Shown here: in pieces, positions 1 through 11,990 of the stretch | How the letters are laid out: each line of letters opens with the position of its first letter | How positions within the stretch are numbered: the first letter of the stretch is position 1 | Assembly (NCBI GenBank): GCA_015680685.1 | Contig: MNCI01024326.1 | Span: forward strand, 177,911-241,910 | Origin: Gnetum montanum | Taxonomy: Eukaryota > Streptophyta > Gnetopsida > Gnetales > Gnetaceae | Reading direction: 5' to 3' | Length of the DNA stretch: 64,000 nucleotides | Position numbers and translations under genes: made by a program | The notes under the pieces: generated by a model | Told to the model about the DNA's origin: nothing | What the model saw: only the letters and a program-made list of their open reading frames with translations | Database searches by the model: none

Positions 1-1080
1 GTCATATCATTAGAGCCCTACTCCTAGCATAGTTCATTCGTTGGAAGCCACTTCTAGCATAGTCAAGGATTTAATCACATTTATAGGATTGTCTCCGAGA
101 CCATGGGCAAGAAAATGGCTCCTCTCAAGAGTTGGAGGACATGGATGCTATGACCAAATCCTTAGTTCTTCTACCACACCCAAGGTTTAAGGCAAGTTTG
201 ACTACCACCTTTTCAAGGTAGGCTATTCTCATTGGTTTTCTATTTCGTTTCTTAGTTTCTATTCCGTTTCTTAGATCTACGCCTATGTAATTGTTATTTT
301 TTGATTCCAAAAAACTCCTACATCATATTTTAGACATCACTACATGGATCTAAGGTTGTTTGGTAGTTTTTGATCTTGTAAATTTGATTTCAAAAATGGG
401 CTTGCTATTTTGGTTCTTGTTCCAATTTTACGAACATGGAAAAATTTTCCTTAGATCCAAGATGAAGGACTTGCCAAAATTACATTTTAACAAAGTCCTA
501 CCACTTTATTTTGGTGCATTTTCAAATGGGTATGAGTTTTTTTGGTTGTATTTCCTATAATTCATGGCTAGATTAAGTTAGGTTTTACAAGTTTTGTGGT
601 TTTTGGGTGAAAATTCAAGCAATTTTGTGTATTTTATACTAAGGAAATCACTATATATTTTTAAAATTTCTTATTATTAATTTGTAGAATTATTTTTAAT
701 ATTTGCAATGGTTATGCTCCCATTCAATTTGGAGTGGTAATGATTAAGTTATGGTTGTTTTAGTTGGGTTGTGTATGTAGGGTTCTTTGCCATTTTTGAA
801 ATTTCATGGAAGTTCAAGAATTTTCTTTGAAAAAACTACAATATTTTCGAATTTTCTATTACTATGGATGCATAGGGTTTGATTCAAGCTTTCAAAAAAT
901 GGTTAAATCACTCCTTTTGGAGCTCAGTAAAAATTTTGGCAAATTTTTTGCCATCCCTGTGTGAAAGAGGGTTTATGTTGAATTTCAAGTTTTTATGGAT
1001 TTTTTGGATGGGAGCCACACTATACAAAGACTTATTCAACTTCCTATTATCGGTTGATGTGGAACAATAAGAAATCCATG
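1..1080. other. Unassigned AT-rich sequence
   Basis: I see no gene or recognisable element here. Short open frames exist on both strands, but none resembles a known family and they look like chance. The right edge is where the 3' spacer of gypsy element G1 can no longer be matched to its relatives. Confidence 0.4.
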
Positions 1081-1600
1081 AAAAAACTCATGCACTCAAG
1101 AAAGTAGAAAGGCACAAAGGGTATTGAATCCCCTTGAAGTCATACCTTTTTTAAATTGTTTGAATCTTTTCCAAGTTTAGCAACTAGTAAGGTCACAAGT
1201 TTGTTAAAGATTTATTAATGAAAAAGGGGCCTCATATTTCCAAAACAAGAAAAACCATAGTGTTTGTGAATGGGTGGATGACATGGACTCCCTACCTATT
1301 CCATGAAAAATAAACTTTGTCTTAGTCATTAGTCATCAAAATTCAAAAATAGAAATCATACATTAACAAGCATTAACAAATAGCTACAATGTCACTGTGT
1401 CTTGTTGGCAACAAAGCATTTTATTGGAAAATAAGAGAAAAAAATAATTTCAAAATAAAGTAAAATATAAAAGATATTGTAAAATATTTAAGAAAGTAAA
1501 ACCATACTAACAATGTTCTAAAACAAAAATTGGAAAAATAACAAAGTGTAAAACTAAAAGGTATAAAAATAAAGAAAGGGTAAAATAAAAAAGTAGAAAA
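1080..1600 (-). other. G1: part of the 3' non-coding spacer
   Basis: The stretch near 1120-1150 (a 'gaatccccttgaagtcatacc' type sequence) is the reverse complement of spacer sequence in G4 (near 38490-38510), which lies between the pol stop and the 3' LTR. Only the first ~500 bp of the spacer remain in G1. I see no coding potential. Confidence 0.55.
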
Positions 1601-2870
1601 ATTGAGGAGCCACTGATATGGTTAGGATAGATGGCCATCTTCCCTACAACTGATTTAAAATAAGGAGATCCAAAAGATTGAGTGAGATTGTCCATCTGAT
1701 GAGGTGTTGCTTACATTGGCTTGCTTGGTTTAATGGAAAGGTTTTACTTGTTGTAGGTTGACTAACTTCTTTTTGTTCAAGCTTATAGGTTTGTAAATTA
1801 ACATGGCCCTAGAAGAAAAGGTTTCATAAATAATATAAGGCCCTTCCCACAATGTGTGGAACTTAGTTTGTTGAGGTACATGTGTGGGGTTTCAGTAGAG
1901 GACATGGTCTCTCGATTAAAATTTAACTCTTCTTATCCTAAGGACATGGCATTTTTTTTAATGCATTATATACTTCATTCAAGGATAGGATCACCAATCA
2001 AATTTCATCTAGCATATTGAGGTTGATAAATCTCTCTTTTTCTGTTAGGCTTAATTCACGATCTAAGTCATAGGCTATTGAAAGTGTACAGAGCTTAGAT
2101 TAAATGGAAAGAGTTGGAAGTTTTCAGTACACCAGCTCATAGGAAGATTAGCCTATAGAGAGTTTTTATGTTGAGTGGTATGCCTAGATGGCATCATTAA
2201 GTTTTGTACTCTAGTCTCTCATATATTTTCTAATTTTTTTGATTAAGATCTCAGTGATCTTCCTATTAGTTATTTTAGCTTGACCATTGGCTTGGGGGTG
2301 ATAGGGTGTTGTTAGTTTATGTTTGACCTGAAAAAGGTACTATATGTAAAGTGAGTGCCATTACCAAAAATTAGTACATATGGCACTTCAAACTTATTTA
2401 CAATATTCTATTATACAAATCGAGAAGTAGTGGAAGATGTATAGTTGGTGACTACTATTGCTTCTTCCCATTTGGTACAATAGTCAACAATGACTATTAT
2501 GCACACCTTTCCATTTGACATGGGTTTTATGGGACCCATGAAGTCTATGCCCCAAATGTTGAAGGATTTTAGTGGTTGTATCCACTGTTAAGGTCCCTCC
2601 ATTTGAGCATTCATACCACCATCTCATTGATAGTGTTTAGAAGAGCAAACAAATTGGTGAGTGTTCTTAAAGATTGTTGGCCAATAATACCCTGCCATTA
2701 GGATCTTAATGGCTATGCATCTCCCTACATAGTGATCCTCACAAGGGCCCTCATGAGCATCTTGGAGAATGTGTAGTTGATCTAGATCAAGAACACACCA
2801 ATGAACCAAGCCATCGGTGCACACCTTGTGAAGGTATTCATTAATTTCCATGAAGCATTTAGCCTAATAA
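1600..2870 (-). pseudogene. G1: integrase region of pol, broken
   Basis: Integrase inserts the cDNA into the host genome. The best stretch (2624-2851) encodes the N-terminal zinc-binding domain, with a LQDAHEGPCEDHYVGR segment followed by AGYYWPT and a cysteine near the end, as in Athila/Tat integrases. Downstream, near 2490-2560, the core begins with a GIDFMGPIKPMSN-type block and VIVDYCTKWEEA, so the first catalytic Asp is kept. The rest of the core and the C-terminal part (to about 1600) are interrupted by many stops and shifts. The final ~60 codons (1507-1695) match the Gly-rich end of pol seen in G4. A non-functional relic. Confidence 0.75.
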
Positions 2871-3049
2871 AGAAACTTTTGTTTCTTTCAGTGGTCTAAC
2901 TCTTGTGGCATCTCCTGAGTGAGAAGATAAGTGAGGATGATATTGTATCACTTAAGTTTAATGGTCACTTATTCATTTATTACATTGGCAAAGAGGATTT
3001 CATCAAGAAATTGATCAGAAAGTGGGCTCTCCTCCTATTTTTTATTTCA

Positions 3050-3590
3050 TCGTAATTGAGACAAGTGATTAGTGATCACGTCCTCGGTTCTCATTCAATC
3101 TAGCATTGTAAGATCAAACTCTTCTAAGATCACCTATCATCATATGACATAGGGAATAATTGTTTGCTTTTTCATGAGGAAGCAAATGGCACTGTGATTA
3201 ATGTGTACAAATACCCTGTATCCAAGCATATAATGCCTAAATTTCTCCAAGCCATACACCACTATCAGTAGCTCTTTTTCTATTATGGTGTAATTGAGCT
3301 ATGCACCCACAATGATTTGACTTGCCTAGTGGATATAATAAGGACATTTTTGATCATCCAACTATGTAAGCACAACTCTCAAAGCATAGTTCAATATATT
3401 TGTCATGATGTGAAATGAACAGGACCAATCAAGTGGTTATAGAATTAGAGTTTCTACAAGCTTCTAATTAAGCTATTGGAATGCCTTTTCACATTCCTTC
3501 GACTAAATGAGTGAAGCATCTTTTTTCCTAAGCTCAACCAATGGTTTAGTGATCATAGAAAAATTCTCTATGAGTTGCAAGTAGTAGCCA
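3050..3590 (-). pseudogene. G1: RNase H region of pol, broken
   Basis: RNase H degrades the RNA template during reverse transcription. In shifting minus-strand frames I can read LNYTIIEKELLIVVYGLEKF, which carries the catalytic Glu region, and then a LGYRVFVHINHSAI segment where the usual HTDHSAI has Asn in place of the catalytic Asp. The parallel domain of G6 reads TTERELIVVVYALEKF and HTDHSAI. Several stops and frameshifts make this a relic. Confidence 0.65.
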
Positions 3591-3689
3591 GTGTGTCCAA
3601 GGAATGACTAGGTATCTTTAATAGTTTCTAGTTGGTGAGTTATTCCTTGGATGGCCCCCAACCTTTTTAGGATCTACCTCAATCCTTAC

Positions 3690-4330
3690 TTGTGAGATTT
3701 TATGCTCCAACATAATTCCCTCCTAGATCATGAGATGGCTCTTCTACCAATTGAGCTGAAGATTGGTCTCCACGCATCTTTTAAGCACTTGCTCAATGCA
3801 ATCCAAGGCTTGCTCAAACATAATGTCATAGGTGGAGAAGTCATCCATGAAGACTTCCATCCCACTATTAATCTACTATTAAAAAATACTTAGTACAAGG
3901 CATTAGAATGTTTCAGGGGCATTGCATAGACCAAAAGGAATCTTTTTATATGTAAAAGTCCCCTAGGAACTTATGAATGTTGTTTTGTCTTAATCTTCTA
4001 ACATGATCTCAATCTAGTTATAAGCACTATAACCATCTAGAAAGATGTAGTAGCAATTCCTAGAGATATTATCTAACACTTGGTCCACAAATGATAATGA
4101 AAAATGATCTTTAAACATTTTCATGTTCAATAGCCTAAAATCAATATAAACCTACCACTTGCCACCTTTCTTTGGCATGATCATGAGTGGGCTAACCCAC
4201 TCGCTATCTACAATGGGAGAAATGAACTCCTACTTAAGGAGTTATTCAATTTCCACTTTGATGATTATCTTCAATTTGGGATTTAGCTGCCTCTACATCT
4301 ACCTCTTTAACTTGATGGAAGGATTAGTAT
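3690..4330 (-). pseudogene. G1: reverse transcriptase region of pol, broken
   Basis: The RT copies element RNA into DNA. Minus-strand translation gives VDSEWVSPLMIMPKKGGKW, FRLLNMKMFKDHFSLSFVDQ, FLDGYSAYN, IPFGLCNAPETF and, at 3840-3851, the catalytic box EVFMDDFSTYD. The FMDD is intact here, unlike in G4 (deleted) and G6 (FMDE). Stops occur inside the domain, for example just upstream of EVFMDD, so the copy cannot make full-length RT. It follows the protease region in the usual gypsy order. Confidence 0.8.
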
Positions 4331-4789
4331 AGATGCAATGCTAGCATATCCAAGGATCAATCCCTATGAGTTAAGGATATGACCAAGCAAAGGCTATTGA
4401 CCATTTTTTGACCACCTTCAATAGCATCCTCTTCTACTCAGGAGCAAGGTTCGCATTTATTATTATTGACTTGCCATTTTTAGGAATGCATATTCTATGT
4501 GGGAAGGTAGAGTTCTCAACTCTAAGGGCTCATGTTTAAAATTATTAGGGAATTTCAACTCTCCCTAAGAAGTATCCTTAGGTTCATCATAAGAGAGTTG
4601 GTAATGAAAATACTCCAATTCATCCATACCTTCAACATAGGCACAAGTTATACTTTGAGTTGGTTCCATGCAAAGTGTGCCGCTATCATAATCAGCTATC
4701 ACTCACTAGATGCCCTCTTGTTTTGTTGCTATTGTGTACAGGCACTTTTGGGTTTCAAATTCATATGCACATTATCTACATGCTTTGAT

Positions 4790-5260
4790 TATTTTGCTTT
4801 TGATAGATCATAAATTCTGCACATAATTGCACCCTATATCACTGTATGTGATGCATGAAACTCTCTTTCTCTTAATCTTTTGAAAAGCATTTTTCTTGAA
4901 AATTTCTAGAGAAAGATCTCTTATGTCCATTCGTGCATCAATAATTCTAAACCAAGTCCTTTTCATAATGATTGGGAAGTTCCCCCTATAGTTATCAAAC
5001 TTGATCACCAATAAATTGGCAGGATATGAACACCTAGAAACAATGGTTACAATGTCCTCCACTAGTCCCAAGGGAATAGTGATGGACTAATCTACTAATT
5101 CTAAATTAATGTTTCGCTTCTTAAGAGGAGGTAGGTTCCATGCTTTGTACATTTTGTGAGAAATCATATTAACATAAGAACCTAAATCAAGAAGAGCCCT
5201 TCCTGGCTCATTTCCAACAATCTACAAGTAGATGAGAAAACTTCTAGGATCAACTCTTTT
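4790..5260 (-). pseudogene. G1: aspartic protease region, broken
   Basis: The protease cleaves the Gag-Pol polyprotein. Around 5160-5210 the minus strand reads NEPGRALLDLGSYVNMIS, matching the retroviral-type LLDSGSxVNxIS active site with D-L-G in place of D-S-G. The next ~87 codons (4808-5071) are open and contain IPLGLVEDIVTIVS and FPIIMKRTW, also present in G4 (34620-34890) and G6 (54880-55113). This extended protease tail is a family trait. Confidence 0.75.
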
Positions 5261-5799
5261 CCTAGGAAGGTTTCCATCCTTGATCCAATTAGATATAACA
5301 TTGATTAACATGACTATGTAGATCTTAGGAGGTGTTTCGTTTGAAGGGTTATCAAAAGGAATAGATGTAGAGGATGAAGGAGACAAAGGGAAATTAACCA
5401 CATAAGTTAGTGAGGGATTTGTAGGACTATTGGTTTAATAGAATGATGTTTTTCTAGGTCTAGGGTCTAAACCACTTGGTGGAGGAATGGATTGTAGGTT
5501 AATATCCCTAGTTGCATTACATTGCTATGGCTACATAAGAATTGCATCCAGCATGGATGGAGTAGGTGGTAATTGGATAAAGGAAGGAGGAACATGTGTT
5601 AAAGGATGATGAGGATGATAAAGATATGGGAACTCCCCTCTAGGAGATGGAGAATGAGTTATTTAATACTTTAGAGGGTAGTAGTGATGCTAAAAAGATG
5701 CATAATTGGAAGAGTCATGTGGATACATGAGCTGCTAAACATAGTATCCATATAGATCTAGTTGCCTATAAGGGTACTACTACCTTGACAATGGCATCC

Positions 5800-7759
5800 C
5801 CCACAACTATGGATGCTACCACTGCTAATACTACTTCTACCATTAGGATGGAGCTCTACTTGGATAATATGTTTGTTGTTGTTAGTGGAACTACCTTATA
5901 TTTCCTTGAGGATAAGACAATCTTCAAGGTGCTTGCCTTATTGCTAGTTTAGGATTCAAAGCATACACCCCCAATTTCTACATGTATGACACAATAGGGT
6001 AACATCCCTTAGGATGTTCATATTGGCAAATGTCACACCCACCATCATCATCTAATTTTGACTCCACAACCTCTTCTACTATAGAAACGTTGCCCTTACA
6101 CCTTTGGTAGGCATGTTCAGATTCCTTTCTTTTACTACGATTGCAATCACTACCTTGCTCTTTGGATTCCTCTACAATTTTTAAAGCAATTTCAAATTTT
6201 TTATCTAAATATTCCCACATCTTCTCCATATTGACCAAAATTCTAGAAACATATTTTTAAAATCAATAAGATCTTTTACTACCCCATTTCATCAAGTGAT
6301 GCCTCCCCCTCACTGTCAAAGAATTGGACCTCCTTTTTTTAATGAAAGGATTCCAATTATATTATTTAGCACTTTCTCATTTTCTCAATTCATCTTTTTC
6401 TTTTGTAACCTACTTGATTAGCCTTTGAATATGATGGTTCCTTAGTCTTGATAATCTCCCTTGAGCATAAACCCCAAGAATTCTCATTGTTTCTAATTAG
6501 ATCCCATCTATGATATGGCAAAGCTGCTCCCATTGAGAATAACCATGGATAGGACATTATGAAAAATAGAGTAATACCTATCCATGGCTATGTCCAAGGG
6601 TTCATGTATTCCTTGATACTAAGCTTGAATTTTCTTTTTCAAATTGGACACTCTAGAGTATGTTTTATACTTTTCATTAAATAGCTCGAGCATTGTACTC
6701 CATCGATGAATTGTTTCCAGCTCCAAAGAGTGGTACCAACTTTTTGCTTCTTTTGTGAGTGTTTTGAGAAACAAATTAAGTTTTTTTAGTCATTCTCTAT
6801 ATTCTACAAGGCATAGGTGTTGTAAAAGGCTTGGATATGGGTCTACGAATATAAGTTATATCCCCCTCAAATCTTGGGATATTGTTCATATCCAACTTCT
6901 TGATTCTGCTATCTTTCACATGCGTAGTTGGAATTCTAATTGTCTCTATGATGTTCAACATGCTTCAAGTTGTAAGAAAAGACTTATCATCTTCATGATT
7001 TCAATGACATCTATGATGTATTCTACTACTCCTTTGTTCATGGTGAGGCCTACAATCATTATCCTACCATTCACCTTCATCATGGCTTCATTTCCTATGG
7101 TTTTGATCAAATTCAGAAAAGGAAGAAGAAGATGCATACGAAGAGGATGAAAAGAAAGTAGGATTATCACCACCATGGTATCTATCACCTTCTCTCCACT
7201 TGTCATGGCCATAATCATTAGGTTTATCATCATCACGATGCTTACCAAAGCCTGCCTAGACTTCCACTTCTACCTGAACTTGGATTGTTGGTAGTAGATC
7301 ATAAGTTTAGGTTCAAGCCTCCTTCACTAAAGTCAAGGGATAGAGAATCTTCATGTTGAGAATCCATAGAGGGAGGATCCTCCTTGTCATTTTGATTCAA
7401 CAAGAACAATGATTAGTAATTTGTTTCCCCTTCGTAGCTTTATGGCCCTTCTTCTAGTGCCAATCTCATTTGTGTTGTGTTTCTGTGGGATAGTAGTCTT
7501 GATAGTCATGGTCCTGCACAACATATTCATCATGGAGATCATGGATGCCCAATCTCTTAATAGTTTGGAGTAGCATCCGAAGAACAGATTGGTTAGGAGG
7601 CAACACAATGTTACCCTTCATATCTCTCCACTGTATCTATTTATCCTAATACATGGTGAAGGTGAAATCAGAGACAAACTCATCTAGATGAGTATAAACC
7701 ACTTTGAATTCTTGGGGCATTGGCAATTTTCATTCATCATGCCTGTGAGAAGAAGACAT
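5800..7759 (-). pseudogene. G1: gag, broken
   Basis: Gag forms the virus-like particle. The start is placed at the ATG whose complement lies at 7757-7759, because it gives MSSSHRHDE followed by VPQEFKVVY-type sequence shared with the gag starts of G4 (31849) and G6 (57847). In order one can read an N-terminal domain, a Ser/His/Asp-rich hydrophilic linker (about 7060-7250), the Retrotrans_gag core (about 6400-6900, ending YAQGRLSRLRNHHIQRLI), a helical segment (MEKMWEYLDKKFEIALKIVE, 6160-6240), a basic stretch, and the zinc motif CDICQYEHPKGC at 6002-6037. After it comes a Pro/Gln/Tyr-rich tail. Stops and shifts occur throughout, but 5978-6238 is open. Confidence 0.8.
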
Positions 7760-7900
7760 TTTGGATTAAAATAAAAATTTATTGTGCTTTAATTATAATT
7801 ATTATTTTTGTTTTTTGAAAGATTGCAACTTTAGGATTTGTCCTAACAATTTCAAATAATATTCACTAAGTCCTAAATAGTGCATGTATCAAACTACAAG

Positions 7901-7918
7901 TCCTTGACAACTACACCA
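7901..7918 (-). other. G1: primer-binding site for tRNA-Asp
   Basis: The plus strand reads TCCTTGACAACTACACCA, two bases from the LTR edge. It matches 12 of 18 bases of the 3' end of plant tRNA-Asp (TCCCCGGCAACGGCGCCA), which the element copies as its minus-strand primer site. Five of the six differences are C-to-T or G-to-A. Confidence 0.75.
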
Positions 7919-7919
7919 A

Positions 7920-8815
7920 TGATGAGCAACAAGTAGTCCCTACATCTAATCATATGAACCACTAAGCATTCACTTGTGATCTAATCAAATTCCATGGACT
8001 TATAGCCTTCTAAATACACTAGTCTCTAGGAAGAGAAACTAACCATTGTAATCGTTGTCTTCTCAATTACACATATGAAGTGCAAAGTTATTGTTAAGTG
8101 CAACTGAGGCATATGATTTTTATCATTTTTTTCATTTTATGTTTTAAGTCACCTAAGAACAAAGAATAAAAAATGAGAGATATTTAAGTGCTAATTTAAT
8201 CTAACTAGATAATATTTAACTAATCCTTACATAAGAATCTATTCCCACTTGTCGTACACATCTTGAGCACATTTAATGCTACTAGGTTACCAAACATTAA
8301 GCGTTACTAGAATTACGAAGCACTAAACATATGCTTGAACTAGTTGTACTTATGTGCTTAATTAATCATTATTTAATTTAGATTATTTTATCTTAATTAC
8401 TTAAAAAATTAAATGAAATTTATTAAAATATTAAATACATAAAGGAAATAATTAATCTATTTCAAATTTCTGCAAGGCTTATCAAAAAGCTCATATTTAT
8501 TTCCACACACACTGTTATGCTTAGGTACAATAGTGTTCGAATAAAGATTCATACACTTTTTGACTCCTACTATGGGCACTTAGAAAAATATTCTAACTTT
8601 TGAATGACAAAATTGCAAGAGATTCACTGAAACTATGAGACTTATTTCCATAAATGTAGTGGGTGAGCACATATTTATAAGTAAAATAGGGAGCCATGTT
8701 GATGGTTACACATCAACGGGTCAAACCTTATGTGGATGGGATCATGTCAATGGAATCTCATCGATGGGGTCATGTCGACAGCATGTCATCAACATGGCAA
8801 CCAAACAACTCATCA
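7920..8815 (-). repeat. G1: 5' LTR (896 bp)
   Basis: The LTR begins with TGATGA next to the primer site and ends with TCATCA, the inverted ends shared by every LTR of this family in the window. A TATA-like box (TATAAATA on the minus strand, 8672-8679) lies downstream of a U3 start rich in CATCGATG/GATGGGG-type short repeats (8700-8800). It joins protease-coding sequence of G2 directly at 8816. Confidence 0.85.
8672..8679 (-). promoter_or_regulatory. G1 LTR TATA-like box
   Basis: TATAAATA on the minus strand within the LTR, at a place equivalent to the TATA-like boxes of the G3, G4, G5 and G6 LTRs. Probably the element promoter; no transcription evidence is available. Confidence 0.5.
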
Positions 8816-10240
8816 AAGATCTAACATGATGTTGCATTTTTTCAGTGATGGTAGGTTTTATGCTTTATACATCTCTTATGAGAATAGATTAACTTTAAAA
8901 ATTGAATCTATTAAAGCCTTAAACAATGTATTCCTTGTAATCTACAAGTAAATAAAGGGACTTCCTAAATCAATTATTTTCTTGGAAACATGTCTTGCCT
9001 TTATCCAATCCATAATAGCATGAGTGAGCATGATAACTTGGACATTTGAAGTACTTTGAATTTATGGTAAATCATATGTTATCTAGAAGGTTTTTTATGT
9101 GTACTTTGTAAGCATGGATGCCTATGAGGATTTAGGTGGACTAGCTAGTCTAAAAAAATAGGCTTCTCTGACACCTGTGCTTGGATAGTTTTAAGTTTTC
9201 ATTCACTTCAAAATTTACTACTTTGTGACATTTCATTGTTAAGATTATAGAGGAATTTCTTCTTTCATTGACATAGTAGATGACAAAGGATTTGAAATGT
9301 GAGGTTGAGAGTATTATAGAGTATGAAGAACATACGTGGAAGGAGACTCAACATGTGGATCAATAGGCCTATAATACTTTGGAGGATAATAATGGTGAGT
9401 ATATGTGGTAGAGCCACTAGAAGATATAGGTTGTTGGACGTATTACCCATATAGTTTAGATTTATTATAGAAATATTGCTACTTTGGTAGTGACATTTCC
9501 CATGATTGAGAGTTCTACCAATGCTAGTAATATTCTTAAGGTTGATTTCAATCTCGACTTGGGTAATATTGTTGTTAGTGACAGGACTACATATAGTTTC
9601 CTTGAGGATAAGGCAACCTTTTGGATATCTATCTTTTGATGAACTTTGAATGTAAGATATAAGCCTTACACTTCTGAAGATTTGATATAACTAGACAATA
9701 GTCCTTTGGATGTTCATATTAACAAATGTCACAACCATTATCATTAGATTTAAATTTTGCTACTCATTACCTATAGTTACTTTTCCTTTGTGTTGGTAAT
9801 AGTCATTCCTTGCATATTTTCTCTTTCTTTTATGTTTTTTCTTAGCTCTTCTTTGCTCTACTTTCTCCTCCATGATCTTAAGTGCTCTATGGAATTTTTC
9901 ATCTATGGAGTTCCACATATTATCAACCTTAGCTAAAATTTTAGTAATAGATTTATAGATTATCAAGATCTTTCCTTATACTACCCCCTTCAATGATGCT
10001 CCTTCATCAAGTTCATAAACATGAATCTTCTTTTTCTAGATAGAGGTGTCCTTGTTGTACTTCTTTGTATAGCCTTTTTGTTAGAGTTTTCATTCTTCAC
10101 TTTCCACTTGATTAATGAGCCTTTGAATTTGATTGGCTTTCATTTTAGATAATCTCTCTTAGGTATAGACTTTAAGAGTCTCTCTTATCTTATTATGGGT
10201 TCCATTATAATATGATGTAGTTATTCCATGTTGGAGTTGG
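8816..10240 (-). pseudogene. G2: gag-protease fragment of a second gypsy element
   Basis: A fragment of the same family as G1, on the minus strand. At 8830-8960 it encodes the protease region (KALIDSIFKVNLFS where ALLDSGS is expected), breaking off at CNIMLDL exactly at the outer edge of the G1 5' LTR. Further up are the Pro/Gly/Tyr-rich Gag tail, the zinc motif (9699-9734, CDIC, stop, YEHPKD) and the helical and basic segment VDNMWNSIDEKFHRALKIME (9760-9966, open). The end of the Gag core (TLKVYTQERLSKMKANQIQ) reaches about 10230. No LTR or primer site is seen. The simplest view is that G1 inserted into the protease region of G2 and flanks were later lost. Confidence 0.7.
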
Positions 10241-11990
10241 AAATTTCAATTACTAGAACAAAAACCAAAAATTCAAGCACCTAAATAGTTTTAACCTGAA
10301 ATCCCAAGGGCCTCCAGAAATGGGATTCAAGGTGCCCTAGATATTCTAGCTAATCATCCAAGGACTTATGAAACTATAAATAGAAATGATAATGAAAATG
10401 TAAACATAGATGAAATAGAAAACAAAAAACAAGAATGAAAAAATAAATGCAAATAGAAATGAAGTTGAATTTGGAAACTTGGAATGAAAATAGGCATAGA
10501 AATGAGAATGTAAACTAAAATTTTCACAACATGAACTATAAATTTATTTAAATGAAAAATACAAAATAAGGTTCATGAAGTACATATTTTGTGCCAAAGC
10601 ATAAGAAGTTGCTCGTAGGAGCTTGAAGTCTATTGGAGAAGGCAAGTTGTATTCCACATCAAATCCATGATCTAGATTCTTTCCAACTCCTCATTGGTTT
10701 CCACCAATATTAGCAACATGGTTACAAAAATGGTGCTTCACTTTCAACACAATGGCAATACATGGAAGTCTCTATGCCTAGCGTAGTACCAATATTATTG
10801 GCAAAAAAGTGCTACAAAGTTGCAATGGGATTTGGTGGTTGTGAAAGTGCCAAAAATGCTATTGCTTATGTGAAGGTTCAAAATGGAATAAAGTGTCTAC
10901 CTTGGATTTTTACAGGGTAGATTTGGCTATTTTTGAGTTTGTACATCACTATCATGATTACTGGAAATTTGGTATCAATTTCCAATGAAAAACAATCATC
11001 TATTCTTAGTGTAGTTGTTATTTATAGTATGTTTAGAATATACTAAAACCACAAAACCCATCCATTTACTATAAATAGTAAACAAATTTTTGTGACTACA
11101 TTGGCTTTGGTGGACTGCACTGAGGTTGTTGGGAATCCCAAAAATTGGTGAAAAATATGGAGAGAGTTGGAAACTGTGGAAGTGGTGTAGCTCATTGGAA
11201 AATGTTGTGCTTGGTGGAAAATGTTATCTGCATTGGCCATTGAAGACTTGGGATGACTACGCTAGCCACTATTGGAAAAATGAAAATTCCAACATTGCAC
11301 TTCTGTTGGGTCTTGGAGGTAACTACACTAGCCACTATCATCTTTTGGAGTGGAATAGAACTTCCTGTCTACTGTATTACCATGTCTATTGTAGCACTAG
11401 TCGAGATTGATATCTCCAATGTAGTTGGGGCTATACCCCTACAAAAACCCATGGAAATTCCATTTTTACCCATTCTCAAAGTGTTTTCAGCCTTTCCAAT
11501 CTCAAATATAGACATGAGATAACTTTTTCTACTTTGGAAGTAAGGCAATAATAACTTTTGAGGTACTTTTTAACCCCAAAAGCTAAAGTATGCAAGATTG
11601 TAGCTCATGGGCACATATCTCACATTTACAATAAAGTTTCACCTCAAGTTGAAAAGTGGGATTTGCAACATGAATTTTTGATGGTGTTTCATTGGTCTCT
11701 CTTTGTGGATGTTTGGAGGATTACTTTGAGATATATTGACAAATAATACAAAATGTCACTGCAAGTCCATCACCAACATTCCCTCTTCACACTTGATCCA
11801 ATAATGTTGAACCAACCCAAAGAGTGCTTATGATGATGATGGGATAAAGTTATGGTAAGGGCTATCATTGGCTATTGGGAAATGATCATAAGGATTAACA
11901 ATGAGTATCATATGTGAATCCATGGCTATGATATGGCATTAACATGGTGATTGATCGATAAAGGCTTTACACTTTGTACTTTGAAGTGTT
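10240..11990. other. Unassigned stretch between G2 and copia gag C1
   Basis: AT-rich, low-complexity in part (10380-10520 is built of variants of 'gaaatgaaaatg'). Short open frames around 11043-11522 overlap on both strands and resemble nothing I know. A near-repeat (GACTACGCTAGCCACTAT at 11255 and AACTACACTAGCCACTAT at about 11322) hints at an internal duplication. No gene supported. Confidence 0.35.

Larger units (their letters stand above)
1080..8815 (-). mobile_element. G1: truncated Ty3/gypsy (Athila/Tat-type) retrotransposon
   Basis: A minus-strand LTR retrotransposon. Reading from high to low coordinates it has a 5' LTR, a tRNA-Asp-like primer-binding site, gag, protease, reverse transcriptase, RNase H, integrase and the start of the non-coding 3' spacer. 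The Athila/Tat assignment rests on the tRNA-Asp primer site, the order RT-RNase H-integrase (gypsy order) and peptide similarity to that group (DHFPLPFVDQVL in RT; HDAHEGP-like and GYYWPT in the integrase zinc domain). All reading frames are broken by stops and frameshifts. No 3' LTR is present: the spacer can be matched to the other copies only down to about 1080, so the 3' end was deleted or replaced. Left limit approximate. Confidence 0.85.

Noticed and set aside
6755-7150. 131-residue plus-strand open frame
   Set aside because: It is antisense to G1 gag, whose minus-strand translation shows family similarity.
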